NCBI GenBank assembly: GCA_028870665.1
Contig: JAGWPB010000023.1
Location: forward strand, 1-39,643
Reading direction: 5' to 3'
Source of the DNA: Lysobacteraceae bacterium
GTDB taxonomy: Bacteria > Pseudomonadota > Gammaproteobacteria > Xanthomonadales > Rhodanobacteraceae
DNA length: 39,643 nt
In this document: in pieces, positions 1 through 9,017 of the stretch
How the letters are laid out: the number at the start of each line of letters is the position of its first letter
Position numbering within the stretch: position 1 is the stretch's first letter
Program-made: the position numbers and the translations under genes
The notes under the pieces: generated by a model
What the model was told of the DNA's origin: nothing
What the model saw: the letters and a program-made list of their open reading frames with translations, nothing else
The model's database searches: none

Positions 1-4
1 CCGG

Positions 5-30
5 GCCGAGCCTCCTGAGGTCGGCTCGGC
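5..30 (-). repeat. Inverted repeat downstream of ibaG
   Basis: The arms GCCGAGCC (5-12) and GGCTCGGC (23-30) can form an 8-bp GC stem with a 10-nt loop. It lies about 40 nt beyond the ibaG stop codon on the minus strand. No T-run follows, so it is at best a weak or Rho-assisted terminator or a spacer hairpin before the next gene. That next gene is murA in related genomes, but it is outside the window. Confidence 0.3.
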
Positions 31-71
31 AAGTCCCGGCTTGCCCACCCGATATGACGATCTTGGCCATC

Positions 72-314
72 TCATCCTCGGCTGCGTGCGGCTTCGTCGG
101 GGGTCTGGGTTTTCAGGGTCAGGGCATGGATCTCGTTGCCCATCAGCGCGCCCAGCGTGGCGTAGACCAGCCGGTGGCGCGCCAGCGGCAGCTGGCCGGC
201 GAAGGCGGCGCTGACCACCCGCGCTTCGAAATGCACGCCGTCGGGCCCGTCCACCTCGACGCGCGCGCCGGGCAGTCCCTGTTCGATCAGGCTCTTGATG
301 CGGGATGGGTCCAT
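72..314 (-). CDS. ibaG: BolA family protein IbaG
   Basis: This 80-residue protein has the compact BolA fold pattern: an N-terminal helix (SRIKSLIEQGLPGARVEV), the 'DGVHFEARVVSAAFAGQ' strand-loop, and the H-R-L-V-Y...L...IHALTLKT ending. BolA-family proteins partner with monothiol CGFS glutaredoxins to bind [2Fe-2S] clusters, and such a glutaredoxin is encoded at 23326 in this window. IbaG normally sits between murA and the kds/lpt genes, which fits its divergent position here. The ATG at 314 was chosen over the longer frame starting at 374 because residues before MDPSRIKSL do not resemble the family and the total length then matches IbaG (80-85 residues). Confidence 0.88.
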   Translation of the reverse strand: MDPSRIKSLIEQGLPGARVEVDGPDGVHFEARVVSAAFAGQLPLARHRLVYATLGALMGNEIHALTLKTQTPDEAARSRG

Positions 315-363
315 GGCTCTCGACGGCGGCGGGCAGGCTCGCGGCCTGCGCATGCGCTCAGGA

Positions 364-369
364 TAGAAT
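364..369 (+). promoter_or_regulatory. Candidate -10 element for the kds-lpt operon
   Basis: TAGAAT lies in the short divergent gap between ibaG and kdsD and matches the sigma-70 -10 consensus at five of six positions. No good -35 hexamer is visible 16-18 nt upstream. It precedes every possible kdsD start codon (381, 387, 429). Confidence 0.35.
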
Positions 370-428
370 GGCAATCGGTCATGTTAATGGAATTGGCAGG
401 GCGCCGGAATGGCGTTCCGCCGCCGCCG

Positions 429-1439
429 ATGAACCCGAGCCCCGTTCCTGCCGGTATCCCGTCGTTCGACGCCGACGCGCTGGTGCGCAGCGCGCGCGCG
501 GTGATCGCCAGCGAAGCCGCCGCGCTGCTCGCGCTGGAGCCGCGCGTGGACGCCGCCTTCGTCGCCGCCTGCGGGCTGATCCTTGCCTGCAGCGGGCGCG
601 TGGTGGTGTCGGGCATGGGCAAGTCCGGGCATATCGCGCGCAAGATCGCCGCCACCCTGGCCTCGACCGGCACGCCGGCGTTCTTCGTCCATCCGGGCGA
701 GGCCAGCCACGGCGATCTCGGCATGATCACGGCGGGCGACGTGGTGCTCGCGCTGTCTTACTCCGGGGAGACGGAGGAGCTGCTGACGATCCTGCCGCCG
801 ATCAGGCGCCAGGGCATTCCGCTGATCGCGATCACCGGCCGGCCGACCTCCGCGCTGGCGCGCGAGGCCGACGTGCACCTGGACGGGAGCATCGCCAGCG
901 AGGCCTGTCCGCTGGGGCTGGCGCCGACCACCAGCACCACGGTGGCGCTGGTGCTGGGCGACGCGCTGGCGATCGCGCTGCTCGAGGCGCGCGGCTTCAC
1001 CGCCGAGGATTTCGCCCTGTCGCATCCGGCCGGCAGCCTCGGCCGGCGCCTGCTGCTGCGCATCGAGGACGTGATGCACCGCGGCGCCGCGGTGCCGACG
1101 GTCGGCGCCGAGGCCAGCCTGATGGACGCGCTGCTGGAGATGGGTCGCAAGGGCTTGGGCATGACCGCGATCGTCGATGCGCGACAGCAACTGCTGGGCG
1201 TGTTCACCGACGGCGATCTGCGCCGCGCGCTGGACGATCCCGGCGTCGATCCGCGGCAGGCGCGGGTGCGCGACCTGATGACCCGCCAGCCGAAGACGAT
1301 CGGGCCCGGGCGCCTGGCCGCCGAGGCCGCGCAGATCATGGAAACGCACAAGATCCACGCCCTGCTGGTGACCGCGGCCGACGGCCGGCTGGTCGGTGCG
1401 CTGAACATCCACGACCTGCTGCGCGCGCGGGTGGTGTGA
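429..1439 (+). CDS. kdsD: Arabinose-5-phosphate isomerase KdsD
   Basis: KdsD interconverts D-ribulose 5-phosphate and D-arabinose 5-phosphate, the first step of KDO synthesis for LPS. The 336-residue protein has an N-terminal SIS domain with GMGKSGH (62-68, catalytic Lys65 region), SYSGETEE (110-117) and the HPAGSLGRRL segment (199-208, His199 matching the catalytic His). Two CBS domains follow from about residue 215 to the end. Upstream in-frame ATGs at 381 and 387 would add 14-16 non-conserved residues; the ATG at 429 gives the expected length. The gene is first in a co-directional run with kdsC 1 nt downstream, so KDO synthesis and LPS export are probably co-transcribed. Confidence 0.93.
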   Translation: MNPSPVPAGIPSFDADALVRSARAVIASEAAALLALEPRVDAAFVAACGLILACSGRVVVSGMGKSGHIARKIAATLASTGTPAFFVHPGEASHGDLGMITAGDVVLALSYSGETEELLTILPPIRRQGIPLIAITGRPTSALAREADVHLDGSIASEACPLGLAPTTSTTVALVLGDALAIALLEARGFTAEDFALSHPAGSLGRRLLLRIEDVMHRGAAVPTVGAEASLMDALLEMGRKGLGMTAIVDARQQLLGVFTDGDLRRALDDPGVDPRQARVRDLMTRQPKTIGPGRLAAEAAQIMETHKIHALLVTAADGRLVGALNIHDLLRARVV

Positions 1440-1440
1440 G

Positions 1441-1989
1441 ATGGCATGGGACGCGCTCGCCGCAGTCCCCGCCGCGGTCGTCGCACGTGCCGCGGGCGTG
1501 CGCCTTGCCGCGTTCGACGTCGACGGTACGCTGACCGACGGGCGTCTCTGCTACGGCGAGGACGGGCGCGAATTCAAAGCCTTCCACGTGCACGACGGCC
1601 ACGGCCTGAAGCTGCTGCGGGCGCACGCGATCGAGGTCGCGATCATCAGCGCGCGGGTCAGCCACACGGTCAGTCTGCGCGCCGACGAGCTGGGCGTCGT
1701 GCACGTCTACCAGGGCCAGCGCGACAAGCGCGCCTGCCTGCTCGACCTGGCCGTCGCGCTGGGCCTGCAGCCGGCGCAATGCGCGATGGTCGGCGATGAC
1801 ATCGCCGACCGCGGCGCGATGGACGCCTGCGGCCTGGCGGTGGCGGTGGCCGATGCGCATCCGGCGCTGGCCGCGGTCGCGCACTGGCAGACCCGCCGCG
1901 GCGGCGGCCGCGGCGCCGTGCGCGAGGTCTGCGACCTGCTGCTGGCCGCGCAGGGCCACCTCGACGCCGTCGCCGGGCGCATGCCGTGA
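1441..1989 (+). CDS. kdsC: KDO-8-phosphate phosphatase KdsC
   Basis: KdsC hydrolyses KDO-8-phosphate to KDO. At 182 residues it has the short C0-type HAD architecture without a cap domain. The nucleophile motif FDVDGTLTDG is at residues 25-34 (Asp26 and Asp28), the 'IISAR' Ser/Thr motif is near residue 60, and the metal-binding MVGDDIADRGAM motif near residue 117. The ATG is 1 nt after the kdsD stop codon. Its TGA overlaps the lptC ATG (TGATG), which indicates translational coupling. The N-terminal 20 residues are Ala-rich and slightly longer than in E. coli, as is common in Xanthomonadales. Confidence 0.92.
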   Translation: MAWDALAAVPAAVVARAAGVRLAAFDVDGTLTDGRLCYGEDGREFKAFHVHDGHGLKLLRAHAIEVAIISARVSHTVSLRADELGVVHVYQGQRDKRACLLDLAVALGLQPAQCAMVGDDIADRGAMDACGLAVAVADAHPALAAVAHWQTRRGGGRGAVREVCDLLLAAQGHLDAVAGRMP

Positions 1990-2570
1990 TGCTGTCGCGC
2001 CGCCTGCTGCTGGCCATCGCGCTGCTGGCGCTGGCCGCCGGCGCCAGCCAGCTCCTGCTGTGGTGGCTGACGCCGCCGCCGGCCGCGGACAACTTTGTCG
2101 GCCCGCCGCGTTCGGGCTACACGCTGCGTGATTTTCATCTGCTGGCACTGGGCCCGGACGGCCGCCCCAGCTTCACCCTCAGCGCGCCGCAGCTGGATCG
2201 CCGCGAAGGCGACGACTCGCTCTATCTCGATGCCCCGGTTTTCAGCCTGCCCGCCGCGAAGGGTCCGGCGTGGACCGGCCGCGCCCAGTATGGATGGGTC
2301 AACGCCGACGGCAGCCTGATGAAGCTCAACGGGCGCGTGCATCTGGAGCGTCCGGCCGGCGCCGCGACCTCGGCGCTGACCGTGGACACCGCCAACGTCA
2401 CCGCCTGGCCCAACCGGCACCGCATGGCCAGCGCGGCGCCGACCGTGATTCAGCAACCCGACGCTACACTGCGCGGCGTCGGTTTCACCGCCGCCACCGA
2501 CACTCATCAACTGGAGCTGCTCGCCGATGTCCACGCCACGTTCCAGCCGCAGCGCGCGCATCCGCATTGA
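1989..2570 (+). CDS. lptC: LPS export protein LptC
   Basis: LptC is the single-span inner-membrane protein that passes LPS from LptB2FG to LptA. The 193-residue product has an N-terminal signal anchor (roughly residues 3-24, rich in Leu/Ala), then a beta-strand-rich region with the family's 'FHLLALGPDGRPSFTLSAP' and 'LYLDAPVF' strands. The sequence is diverged, so identity rests on length, topology and position between kdsC and lptA. A GTG three nt earlier is also open, but the ATG at 1989 overlaps the kdsC stop by one base and is the likelier start. The 3' end overlaps lptA by 44 nt. Confidence 0.82.
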   Translation: MLSRRLLLAIALLALAAGASQLLLWWLTPPPAADNFVGPPRSGYTLRDFHLLALGPDGRPSFTLSAPQLDRREGDDSLYLDAPVFSLPAAKGPAWTGRAQYGWVNADGSLMKLNGRVHLERPAGAATSALTVDTANVTAWPNRHRMASAAPTVIQQPDATLRGVGFTAATDTHQLELLADVHATFQPQRAHPH

Positions 2571-3153
2571 GCGGATCGCGCTGGGTCTCGTGCTCTCGGC
2601 GCTGGCGCTGCCGGCGTGGGCGCTGCAGACGGATCGCCAGCAGCCGCTCAGCATCAATGCGCAGCACTTCACGGCGATCAAGGATCCGGGTGTGTCGCGC
2701 TTCAGCGGCCATGTGACGCTCACCCAGGGCAGCCTCAAGGGCGACGCCGCGCAGGCCACGGCCTACACCAACGCCGACAACAAGATCACCCGCGTGGTGC
2801 TGGAGGGTACGCCCGCGCATCTCAGCCAGCGGCAGGACGACGGCAGCACGATGCAGGCGCAGGCGCAGCGCATCGACTACACCCCGGATACCGACACCGT
2901 GATCCTGACCGGCGCCGCGCAGGTGGTGCAGCCGGGCCACGGCAGCTTCCAGGGCGAGCGGCTGGTCTACAACACCCAGACCGGCGCGATGCAGGGCGAG
3001 AGCGCTGCCGGCGGCGAGGTGCACGTGACCTTCCAGCCGCGGCCGAAGCCGTCCGCCCGGGTGCCCGCGGCTGCGGCCAGCGCCGGCAAGACGGCCGGCG
3101 AGGCGCCCGCACCCGCGGCCAGCAGCGGCAAGCCGGGCGGCGGATCGCGCTGA
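2527..3153 (+). CDS. lptA: LPS transport periplasmic protein LptA
   Basis: LptA forms the periplasmic beta-jellyroll bridge that carries LPS to LptD. The 208-residue product has a signal peptide ending near ALPAWA (residue about 33). It then has the typical OstA-domain start '[10 protein letters not shown]' and repeated short strands ([55 protein letters not shown]). The C-terminal 35 residues are an Ala/Pro/Gly/Lys-rich tail of a kind often seen in high-GC Xanthomonadales. It begins inside lptC, and lptB starts 1 nt after its stop, so the three genes are coupled. Confidence 0.88.
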   Translation: MSTPRSSRSARIRIERIALGLVLSALALPAWALQTDRQQPLSINAQHFTAIKDPGVSRFSGHVTLTQGSLKGDAAQATAYTNADNKITRVVLEGTPAHLSQRQDDGSTMQAQAQRIDYTPDTDTVILTGAAQVVQPGHGSFQGERLVYNTQTGAMQGESAAGGEVHVTFQPRPKPSARVPAAAASAGKTAGEAPAPAASSGKPGGGSR

Positions 3154-3154
3154 C

Positions 3155-3874
<720 letters not shown>

Positions 3875-3962
3875 CCGCGACCTCATGCTGCGACGCGACG
3901 CACTAGCCGGGGCCGCGGGCCACGGTTAGGATGCAGACGTCACTTCCCGGCGTCCGCTCGCG

Positions 3963-5444
3963 ATGAAACCCGGACTCCAGCTCCGCCTCAATCAGCAGCT
4001 TGCGCTGACGCCCCAGCTGCAGCAGGCGATCCGCCTGCTGCAGCTTTCGCGCGCGGAACTGGAGACCGAGCTGCGCCAGCTGGCCGAGGCCAATCCGATG
4101 CTGGAGCTGGGCGACGAGCTGGGCGAGGAGGTCGCGACGGAGGACCTCGACGCGGAGGACGTCGCCGCGCCGCCCGCGGTGGAGGAGTTCAGCTACGACG
4201 CACCCGCCGAACCGGTCGCGGTGGCCGCCACGGACGAGGTCGGCGAGGCCTGGGAGCCTTCCGAGCGTTACGAGGACGGGCTCGATTTCGGCAGTCTCGG
4301 CGCGCATGGCAGCGCCGGCCCCCCCGGCGATGACGAAGACCGTCCCGAGGCCCAGGACGCGGCGCCCGAGGGCCTGCGCGAGCACCTGCAGTGGCAGGTC
4401 AATCTGCTGTCGCTGTCGGTGCGCGATCGCGCGATCGCGCTGGCCCTGGTCGATGCGCTCGACGACGACGGCTACCTGCGCGAGGGCCTGGAGCCGGTGC
4501 AGGCGGCGCTGGATGCCGGCATCGCGATCGCCGAGATCGAGGCGGTGCGTCATCGGCTGCAGCGGCTGGATCCGGCCGGAATCGCCAGCCTCGACCTGCG
4601 CGACTGTCTGGGCGTGCAGATCGACGCGCTCGATGCCGCGACGCCGCAGCGCGATCTGGCGCGGCGGATCGTCGCGGAGGAACTGGAAACGCTGGCGCGC
4701 CAGGATCTGGGGCGCATCGCGCGGCGCCTGCGCGCCGAACCCGAGGATGTCGCCGAGGCGGCGGCGCTGATCCGCGCCCTGGACCCGCGCCCTGGCGCGG
4801 CGCTGTCGGCGCCGGCGGTCGAATACGTCGCGCCCGACGCCTATGCGATCCGTGATCAGGGCCGCTGGCGGGTGGTGCTGGCCGCCGGCAGCATGCCGCG
4901 GTTGGCGATCAACCAGCACTACTGCTCGCTGATCGCGCGCGCACGCCGCGACGACGCCGCCTACATGAAAGGCCAGCTGCAGGAGGCTCGCTGGCTGCTC
5001 AAGAGCCTGCGCGCGCGCGCCGATACCCTGCTCAAGGTGGCCGAGGCGATCGTGCGCCAGCAGAGCGCGTTTCTCGACTACGGCCCCGAGGCGATGCGGC
5101 CGCTGGTGCTGCGCGAGGTGGCCGAGGAGGTCGGCATGCACGAGTCGACCATCTCGCGGGTGACCACGCGCAAGTACCTGCATACGCCGCGCGGCACCTT
5201 CGAGTTCAAGTATTTCTTCTCCAGCGGCGTCGGCACCGACGATGGCGGCAGCGCTTCGGCGACCGCGATCCAGGCGATGCTGCGCAAGCTGGTCGCCGCC
5301 GAGGATGCGCGCCGGCCGCTGTCGGATCAGGCGCTGGCGGAGGAGCTCAAGCAGCGCGGCATCAACGTCGCGCGGCGTACCGTGGCCAAGTACCGCGAGG
5401 CGCTGCGCATTCCCAGCTCGTCTGAACGCCAGCGCGCCAGCTGA
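3963..5444 (+). CDS. rpoN: RNA polymerase sigma-54 factor RpoN
   Basis: RpoN recognises -24/-12 promoters and needs an AAA+ enhancer-binding activator. The 493-residue protein has the Gln/Leu-rich region I (LQLRLNQQLALTPQLQQAI), an acidic region II (about residues 50-140), the core-binding region, and the C-terminal DNA-binding part with helix-turn-helix 'VGMHESTISRVTTRKY' and the RpoN box ARRTVAKYRE (residues 470-479). The last eight residues are a non-conserved tail. A matching activator gene (35204) and a consensus sigma-54 promoter (36812) occur elsewhere in this window. Confidence 0.97.
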   Translation: MKPGLQLRLNQQLALTPQLQQAIRLLQLSRAELETELRQLAEANPMLELGDELGEEVATEDLDAEDVAAPPAVEEFSYDAPAEPVAVAATDEVGEAWEPSERYEDGLDFGSLGAHGSAGPPGDDEDRPEAQDAAPEGLREHLQWQVNLLSLSVRDRAIALALVDALDDDGYLREGLEPVQAALDAGIAIAEIEAVRHRLQRLDPAGIASLDLRDCLGVQIDALDAATPQRDLARRIVAEELETLARQDLGRIARRLRAEPEDVAEAAALIRALDPRPGAALSAPAVEYVAPDAYAIRDQGRWRVVLAAGSMPRLAINQHYCSLIARARRDDAAYMKGQLQEARWLLKSLRARADTLLKVAEAIVRQQSAFLDYGPEAMRPLVLREVAEEVGMHESTISRVTTRKYLHTPRGTFEFKYFFSSGVGTDDGGSASATAIQAMLRKLVAAEDARRPLSDQALAEELKQRGINVARRTVAKYREALRIPSSSERQRAS

Positions 5445-5554
5445 CCGGCGTGGAGGAACCGGTGCGCGTCCGTGTGTTCCCAACTCCAGGAGCGGCCCGG
5501 CCGTCTCCCGTCACGCCGCTGCGGCGGCGCCGTTTCCACGCGAAGGAGATCACC

Positions 5555-5884
5555 ATGCAGGTCCAGATCAGCGGCCATCAGATCGAGGTCACCGCGGCGC
5601 TGCGCGATCACGTGCAGTCCAAGCTCGACCGCCTCGGGCGCCACTTCGACCACGTCACCGGCCTCAGCGTGGTGCTGTCGGTGGAGAAGCTGGTGCATCG
5701 CGCCGAGGGCACGCTGGCGGTGGCCGGGCGCACCCTGCACGCCGAGGCCAGCGACGGCGACATGTATGCCTCGGTCGACCTGCTGGTCGACAAGCTGGTC
5801 GCGCAGCTGCGCAAGTACAAGGAGAAGGTCACCGATCACCATCGCGACGAGGCGCGCGACGTGCGCGACGTGCGCGCCGTCTGA
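5555..5884 (+). CDS. hpf: Ribosome hibernation-promoting factor (short HPF / RaiA family)
   Basis: HPF binds the 30S decoding region and supports 100S dimer formation in stationary phase. The 109-residue protein has the compact beta-alpha-beta-beta-beta-alpha domain ('MQVQISGHQIEVTAALRDHV', 'LVHRAEGTLAVAGRTLHAEA', 'DMYASVDLLVDKLVAQLRKYKEK') and ends in a charged His/Asp/Arg tail. It lacks the C-terminal domain of long HPF. The ATG at 5555 has a strong ribosome-binding site (GAAGGAGAT, 5542-5550). The open frame continues upstream, but those residues are not family-like. Its position after rpoN is conserved in proteobacteria. Confidence 0.93.
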   Translation: MQVQISGHQIEVTAALRDHVQSKLDRLGRHFDHVTGLSVVLSVEKLVHRAEGTLAVAGRTLHAEASDGDMYASVDLLVDKLVAQLRKYKEKVTDHHRDEARDVRDVRAV

Positions 5885-5891
5885 GTGGCGC

Positions 5892-6350
5892 ATGCATTTC
5901 GTGGAGTTGCTGGGTCCGACCGCGTGCGCGGTCGGACTCGCCGCCGGCAGCAAGCATCGCCTGCTCGAGGACATCGCCCGCCGGCTGGCTCCGGATGCGG
6001 CGCTGGCCTTGCAGTTGCTGGATGCGCTGAATGAACGCGAACGCCTGGGCGGCACCGGCCTTGGCGCCGGCGCCGCGTTGCCGCACGGCCACTGCGCGGG
6101 CCTGACCGCGCCACGCGCCGGACTGTTCCGTCTGGCCCGCGGCGTCGACTTCGACGCGGCCGACGGTCTCCCGGTGGACCTGGTGGCGGTGCTGGCGGTG
6201 CCGATCCGGTACACCGCCGCCCAGCTGGCGTTGCTGGCCGAAATGGCGGAGGCGCTGGCCGACCCCGACCTGCGGCAGCGGCTGCGGTCCGCCGCGGATG
6301 CTGCGGGCCTGCGCGCCGAACTGGCAGAATGGACGCGCCGCGCCGGCTGA
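5892..6350 (+). CDS. ptsN: Nitrogen-type PTS EIIA (PtsN)
   Basis: This 152-residue EIIA-Ntr domain protein is the regulatory output of the nitrogen-type PTS. The phosphorylatable His is His65 in 'GAALPHGH'. Upstream helices '[13 protein letters not shown]' and the C-terminal '[21 protein letters not shown]' match the fold. The usual 'VPE' after the 'DLVAVLAVP' strand is changed to VPI-R-Y, a modest divergence. It starts 7 nt after hpf. It would end 22 nt inside hprK if the upstream hprK ATG were used; with the preferred hprK start, the two genes are 26 nt apart. Confidence 0.88.
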   Translation: MHFVELLGPTACAVGLAAGSKHRLLEDIARRLAPDAALALQLLDALNERERLGGTGLGAGAALPHGHCAGLTAPRAGLFRLARGVDFDAADGLPVDLVAVLAVPIRYTAAQLALLAEMAEALADPDLRQRLRSAADAAGLRAELAEWTRRAG

Positions 6351-6376
6351 GCCGCGACGCCGGCACCGGGAGCCGT

Positions 6377-7327
6377 GTGGACCGACTGACCGCTCGACAG
6401 CTGTATGACGGGGTGCACGAGCGCCTGGCGCTGCGCTGGCTGGCCGGCCTGCGCGGCGAGGCGCGCGCGCTCGAGCCCGGCGCCGCCCAGGCAAGGCGAC
6501 CCTCGCTGGTCGGCTATCTCAATGTCATCTATCCCAACAAGGTGCAGATCATCGGCACCGAGGAACTCGCCTACCTCGACGCCCTCGAGGCCCGCCAGCG
6601 CTGGGAGACGGTGCAGAAGATCGTCGCCCAGCGGCCGCTGGCGCTGATCGTGAGCAAGGACCAGGCGGTGCCGGCCGACCTGCGCGAGGCCGCCGACGAG
6701 ACCGGCACGCCGCTGTGGATCAGCGCCAAGCGCGGCCACGAACTGCTGACCTGGCTGCAATACCACCTGGCCCGGCTGCTGGCGCGCTCGCTGACCCTGC
6801 ATGGCGTGTTCGTCGAGGTGTACTCGATCGGCGTGCTGATCACCGGCGAGTCGGGCACCGGCAAGAGCGAGCTGGCACTGGAGCTGCTGACCCGCGGCCA
6901 TCGCCTGATCGCCGACGACGCGCCCGAGTTCACCCTGATCGCACCCGACGTGATCGACGGCAGCTGCCCGGAGATGCTGCGCGACCTGATCGAGGTGCGC
7001 GGGCTGGGCGTGCTCAACGTGCGCGAGATGTTCGGTCATACCGCGGTCAAGGACTCCAAGTACCTGCGCCTGATCGTGCATCTGCAGCCGCTGGGGGCGA
7101 CCGGCGACCCCGACGGCATGCTGCGGCTGACCGGCGTGACCGGCGTGCGCGAGCTGTTCGATGTCAAGGTGCCGGTGATCACCATTCCGGTCGCGCCGGG
7201 GCGCAACCTCGCGGTGCTGGTCGAAGCCGCGGTGCGCAGCCACATGCTCAAGGGCAAGGGGATCGACCCCGCGCAGACCTTCATCGACCGCCAGGCGCAC
7301 CAGTTGCGCCGCCTGCCGCCCTGGTGA
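6377..7327 (+). CDS. hprK: HPr kinase/phosphorylase HprK
   Basis: HprK phosphorylates HPr on the regulatory serine and reverses this by phosphorolysis. The N-terminal domain carries '[24 protein letters not shown]' style residues (about 41-63). The C-terminal kinase has Walker A GESGTGKS (157-164), the essential His142 in LHGV, and the signature '[12 protein letters not shown]'. I chose GTG at 6377 because GGGAG (6368-6372) lies 4 nt upstream, the protein then begins [11 protein letters not shown] like Xanthomonas homologues, and its length becomes 316 residues. The alternative ATG at 6329 adds 16 residues, overlaps ptsN and has no ribosome-binding site. Its substrate Ser46 is intact in the HPr at 8717. 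Confidence 0.92.
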   Translation: MDRLTARQLYDGVHERLALRWLAGLRGEARALEPGAAQARRPSLVGYLNVIYPNKVQIIGTEELAYLDALEARQRWETVQKIVAQRPLALIVSKDQAVPADLREAADETGTPLWISAKRGHELLTWLQYHLARLLARSLTLHGVFVEVYSIGVLITGESGTGKSELALELLTRGHRLIADDAPEFTLIAPDVIDGSCPEMLRDLIEVRGLGVLNVREMFGHTAVKDSKYLRLIVHLQPLGATGDPDGMLRLTGVTGVRELFDVKVPVITIPVAPGRNLAVLVEAAVRSHMLKGKGIDPAQTFIDRQAHQLRRLPPW

Positions 7328-7331
7328 GTGC

Positions 7332-8195
7332 ATGAACGGCGAAACTCCGCGCATCGTGGTGCTGACCGGCCTCTCCGGGGGCGGCAAGACCGTCGCTCTG
7401 CGGGCGCTCGAGGACCTCGGCTACTACTGCGTCGACAACCTGCCGGTGGCGCTGATGCCGGCGCTGGTACGCGCCCTGGTGAGCGATGCCGCCGGGCCGC
7501 GCCGCATCGCCATCGGCGTCGACGTGCGCACCCGCGGCGGCGAGCTGGAGCGCATGCCGGCGGTGCTGGCCGAACTGGCCGCCGGCACCGCCGCCGAGCT
7601 GGTATTCGTCGAGGCGCGCGACGAGGTTCTGCTCAAGCGCTACGCGGAGACACGCCGCCGGCATCCGCTGTCCGGCGCCGGACTCTCGCTGGCCGGCGCC
7701 ATCGCGCGCGAGCGCATCCTGCTCAAGCCGCTGGCGACGCTCGCCGACCGGGTGATCGATTCCAGCGAGCTCAACGTGCACCAGCTGCGCCGGCTCATCG
7801 CGACCGGCTACGGCCTGAGCGAGCGCGGGCTGACGCTGATGTTCGAGTCGTTCGCCTACCGCAAGGGCCTGCCGCCCGACGCCGATTTCGTGTTCGATGC
7901 CCGCTGCCTGCCCAATCCGCACTGGGAACCGACGCTGCGGCCGCTGTCGGGCAAGGATGCGGCGGTGCGCGCCTACCTCGAGGCCCAGCCCGCGGTGCGC
8001 GAATACCTGGCCGACCTGACGCACCTGCTCGACACCTGGCTGCCGCGCTTCGAGGGCGAGGACCGCAGTTACGTCACCGTCAGCATCGGCTGCACCGGCG
8101 GGCGTCACCGTTCGGTCTACCTGGCCGAACGCCTCGTCGAGCACTTCCGCGACGGCCACGCGCACGTGCTCAGCTTCCATCGCGAGATCGAGTAG
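7332..8195 (+). CDS. rapZ: RapZ / YvcJ-type nucleotide- and RNA-binding protein
   Basis: The 287-residue protein has an N-terminal P-loop kinase-like domain with Walker A GLSGGGKT (13-20), followed by 'ALRALEDLGYYCVDNLP'. The C-terminal domain ends in 'SIGCTGGRHRSVYLAERL', the segment that in E. coli RapZ binds small RNAs and glucosamine-6-phosphate. In enteric bacteria RapZ delivers GlmZ to RNase E. Whether that RNA circuit exists here cannot be judged. It sits 4 nt after hprK and 3 nt before the EIIA-Man gene, within the conserved PTS regulatory cluster. Confidence 0.93.
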   Translation: MNGETPRIVVLTGLSGGGKTVALRALEDLGYYCVDNLPVALMPALVRALVSDAAGPRRIAIGVDVRTRGGELERMPAVLAELAAGTAAELVFVEARDEVLLKRYAETRRRHPLSGAGLSLAGAIARERILLKPLATLADRVIDSSELNVHQLRRLIATGYGLSERGLTLMFESFAYRKGLPPDADFVFDARCLPNPHWEPTLRPLSGKDAAVRAYLEAQPAVREYLADLTHLLDTWLPRFEGEDRSYVTVSIGCTGGRHRSVYLAERLVEHFRDGHAHVLSFHREIE

Positions 8196-8198
8196 GCG

Positions 8199-8597
8199 AT
8201 GGCCGTCGGCATCCTGCTGGTCACCCACGAGGGCGTCGCCCGCGCGCTCAGCGCCGCCGCCCGGCACGTGCTGTCGCGGTTGCCCGACACCCTGGACCAG
8301 TTCGAGGTCGCCGCCAGCGCCGACCCCGATCGCGCGCTGGCCGATGCCGCCCACCATGCGCGCGATCTCGATCGCGGCGACGGCGTGCTGGTGCTGTCGG
8401 ACCTGTACGGCGCCACGCCCTGCAATGTCGCCCAGCGCCTGCGTGCGCGCGGCGCGCGCGTGCGCTGCGTGGCCGGACTCAATCTGCCGATGCTGCTGCG
8501 CGTGCTCAATTATGCCGAGCGGCCATTGGACGAGCTGGCCGAGATCGCCGCCAGCGGCGGCCGCGGCGGCATCGTGCCCGACGGGGTCGCACCATGA
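8199..8597 (+). CDS. PTS mannose/fructose-family EIIA domain protein
   Basis: This is a stand-alone 132-residue EIIA-Man domain. The N-terminal strand 'VGILLVTHEGVA' carries the phosphorylatable His10. 'GVLVLSDLYGATPCNVAQRL' is the family signature around the dimer interface. No EIIB, EIIC or EIID gene is nearby, so it is more likely a phosphorylation sink or signalling protein fed by HPr than part of a mannose transporter. It lies 3 nt downstream of rapZ in the same orientation. A 119-nt gap then separates it from HPr. Confidence 0.88.
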   Translation: MAVGILLVTHEGVARALSAAARHVLSRLPDTLDQFEVAASADPDRALADAAHHARDLDRGDGVLVLSDLYGATPCNVAQRLRARGARVRCVAGLNLPMLLRVLNYAERPLDELAEIAASGGRGGIVPDGVAP

Positions 8598-8716
8598 CCG
8601 CGCGGCACGCCGAGCGCGGATGAGGTCACGTCGCACGGCGGGACTCGACGTTGCCGGGCTGTGCCAGCATGCTTGCGTCGAGGCCGGCACCCGGCCGGCG
8701 TTCGCGCGGGGGACTC

Positions 8717-8986
8717 ATGCAGCAACGGGACATCGTCATCAGCAATCGGCTCGGTCTGCACGCGCGTGCGGCGGCCAAGCTGGTGCAGCTGCTGCAGGGC
8801 TTCCAGGCCAGCGTCTGGCTGCTGCACCACGGTCGCGAGATCAACGCCAAGAGCATCATGGGCGTGATGATGCTGGCGGCCGCGCAGGGCAGCGTGCTGA
8901 CCGTGCGCGTCGACGGCGACGACGAGGCGGCGGCTCTGGCGGCGGTGGCGGATCTGTTCGCGCGCAAGTTCGACGAGGGCGCATGA
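8717..8986 (+). CDS. ptsH: Phosphocarrier protein HPr
   Basis: HPr passes phosphate from EI to EIIA domains. The 89-residue protein has the active-site motif GLHARAA with His15. It also has the regulatory serine Ser46 in 'NAKSIMGVMMLAA', which is the HPr kinase target and matches the presence of hprK. The C-terminal 'FARKFDEGA' helix is normal. The ATG at 8717 follows CGGGGGACTC. The frame is open upstream, but those residues are not HPr-like. ptsI follows after 31 nt. Confidence 0.93.
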   Translation: MQQRDIVISNRLGLHARAAAKLVQLLQGFQASVWLLHHGREINAKSIMGVMMLAAAQGSVLTVRVDGDDEAAALAAVADLFARKFDEGA

Positions 8987-9017
8987 GCGCCGGCGCTCGC
9001 ATCCGCAGCGTGCCGCG

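Noticed and set aside
6329..6376. The upstream ATG as hprK start
   Set aside because: It has no ribosome-binding site, overlaps ptsN and adds residues absent in homologues; the GTG at 6377 is better supported.
8598..8716. Hairpin CCGCGC...GCGCGG as a terminator before HPr
   Set aside because: The stem is only 6 bp with no T-run and could be a chance match in GC-rich DNA.
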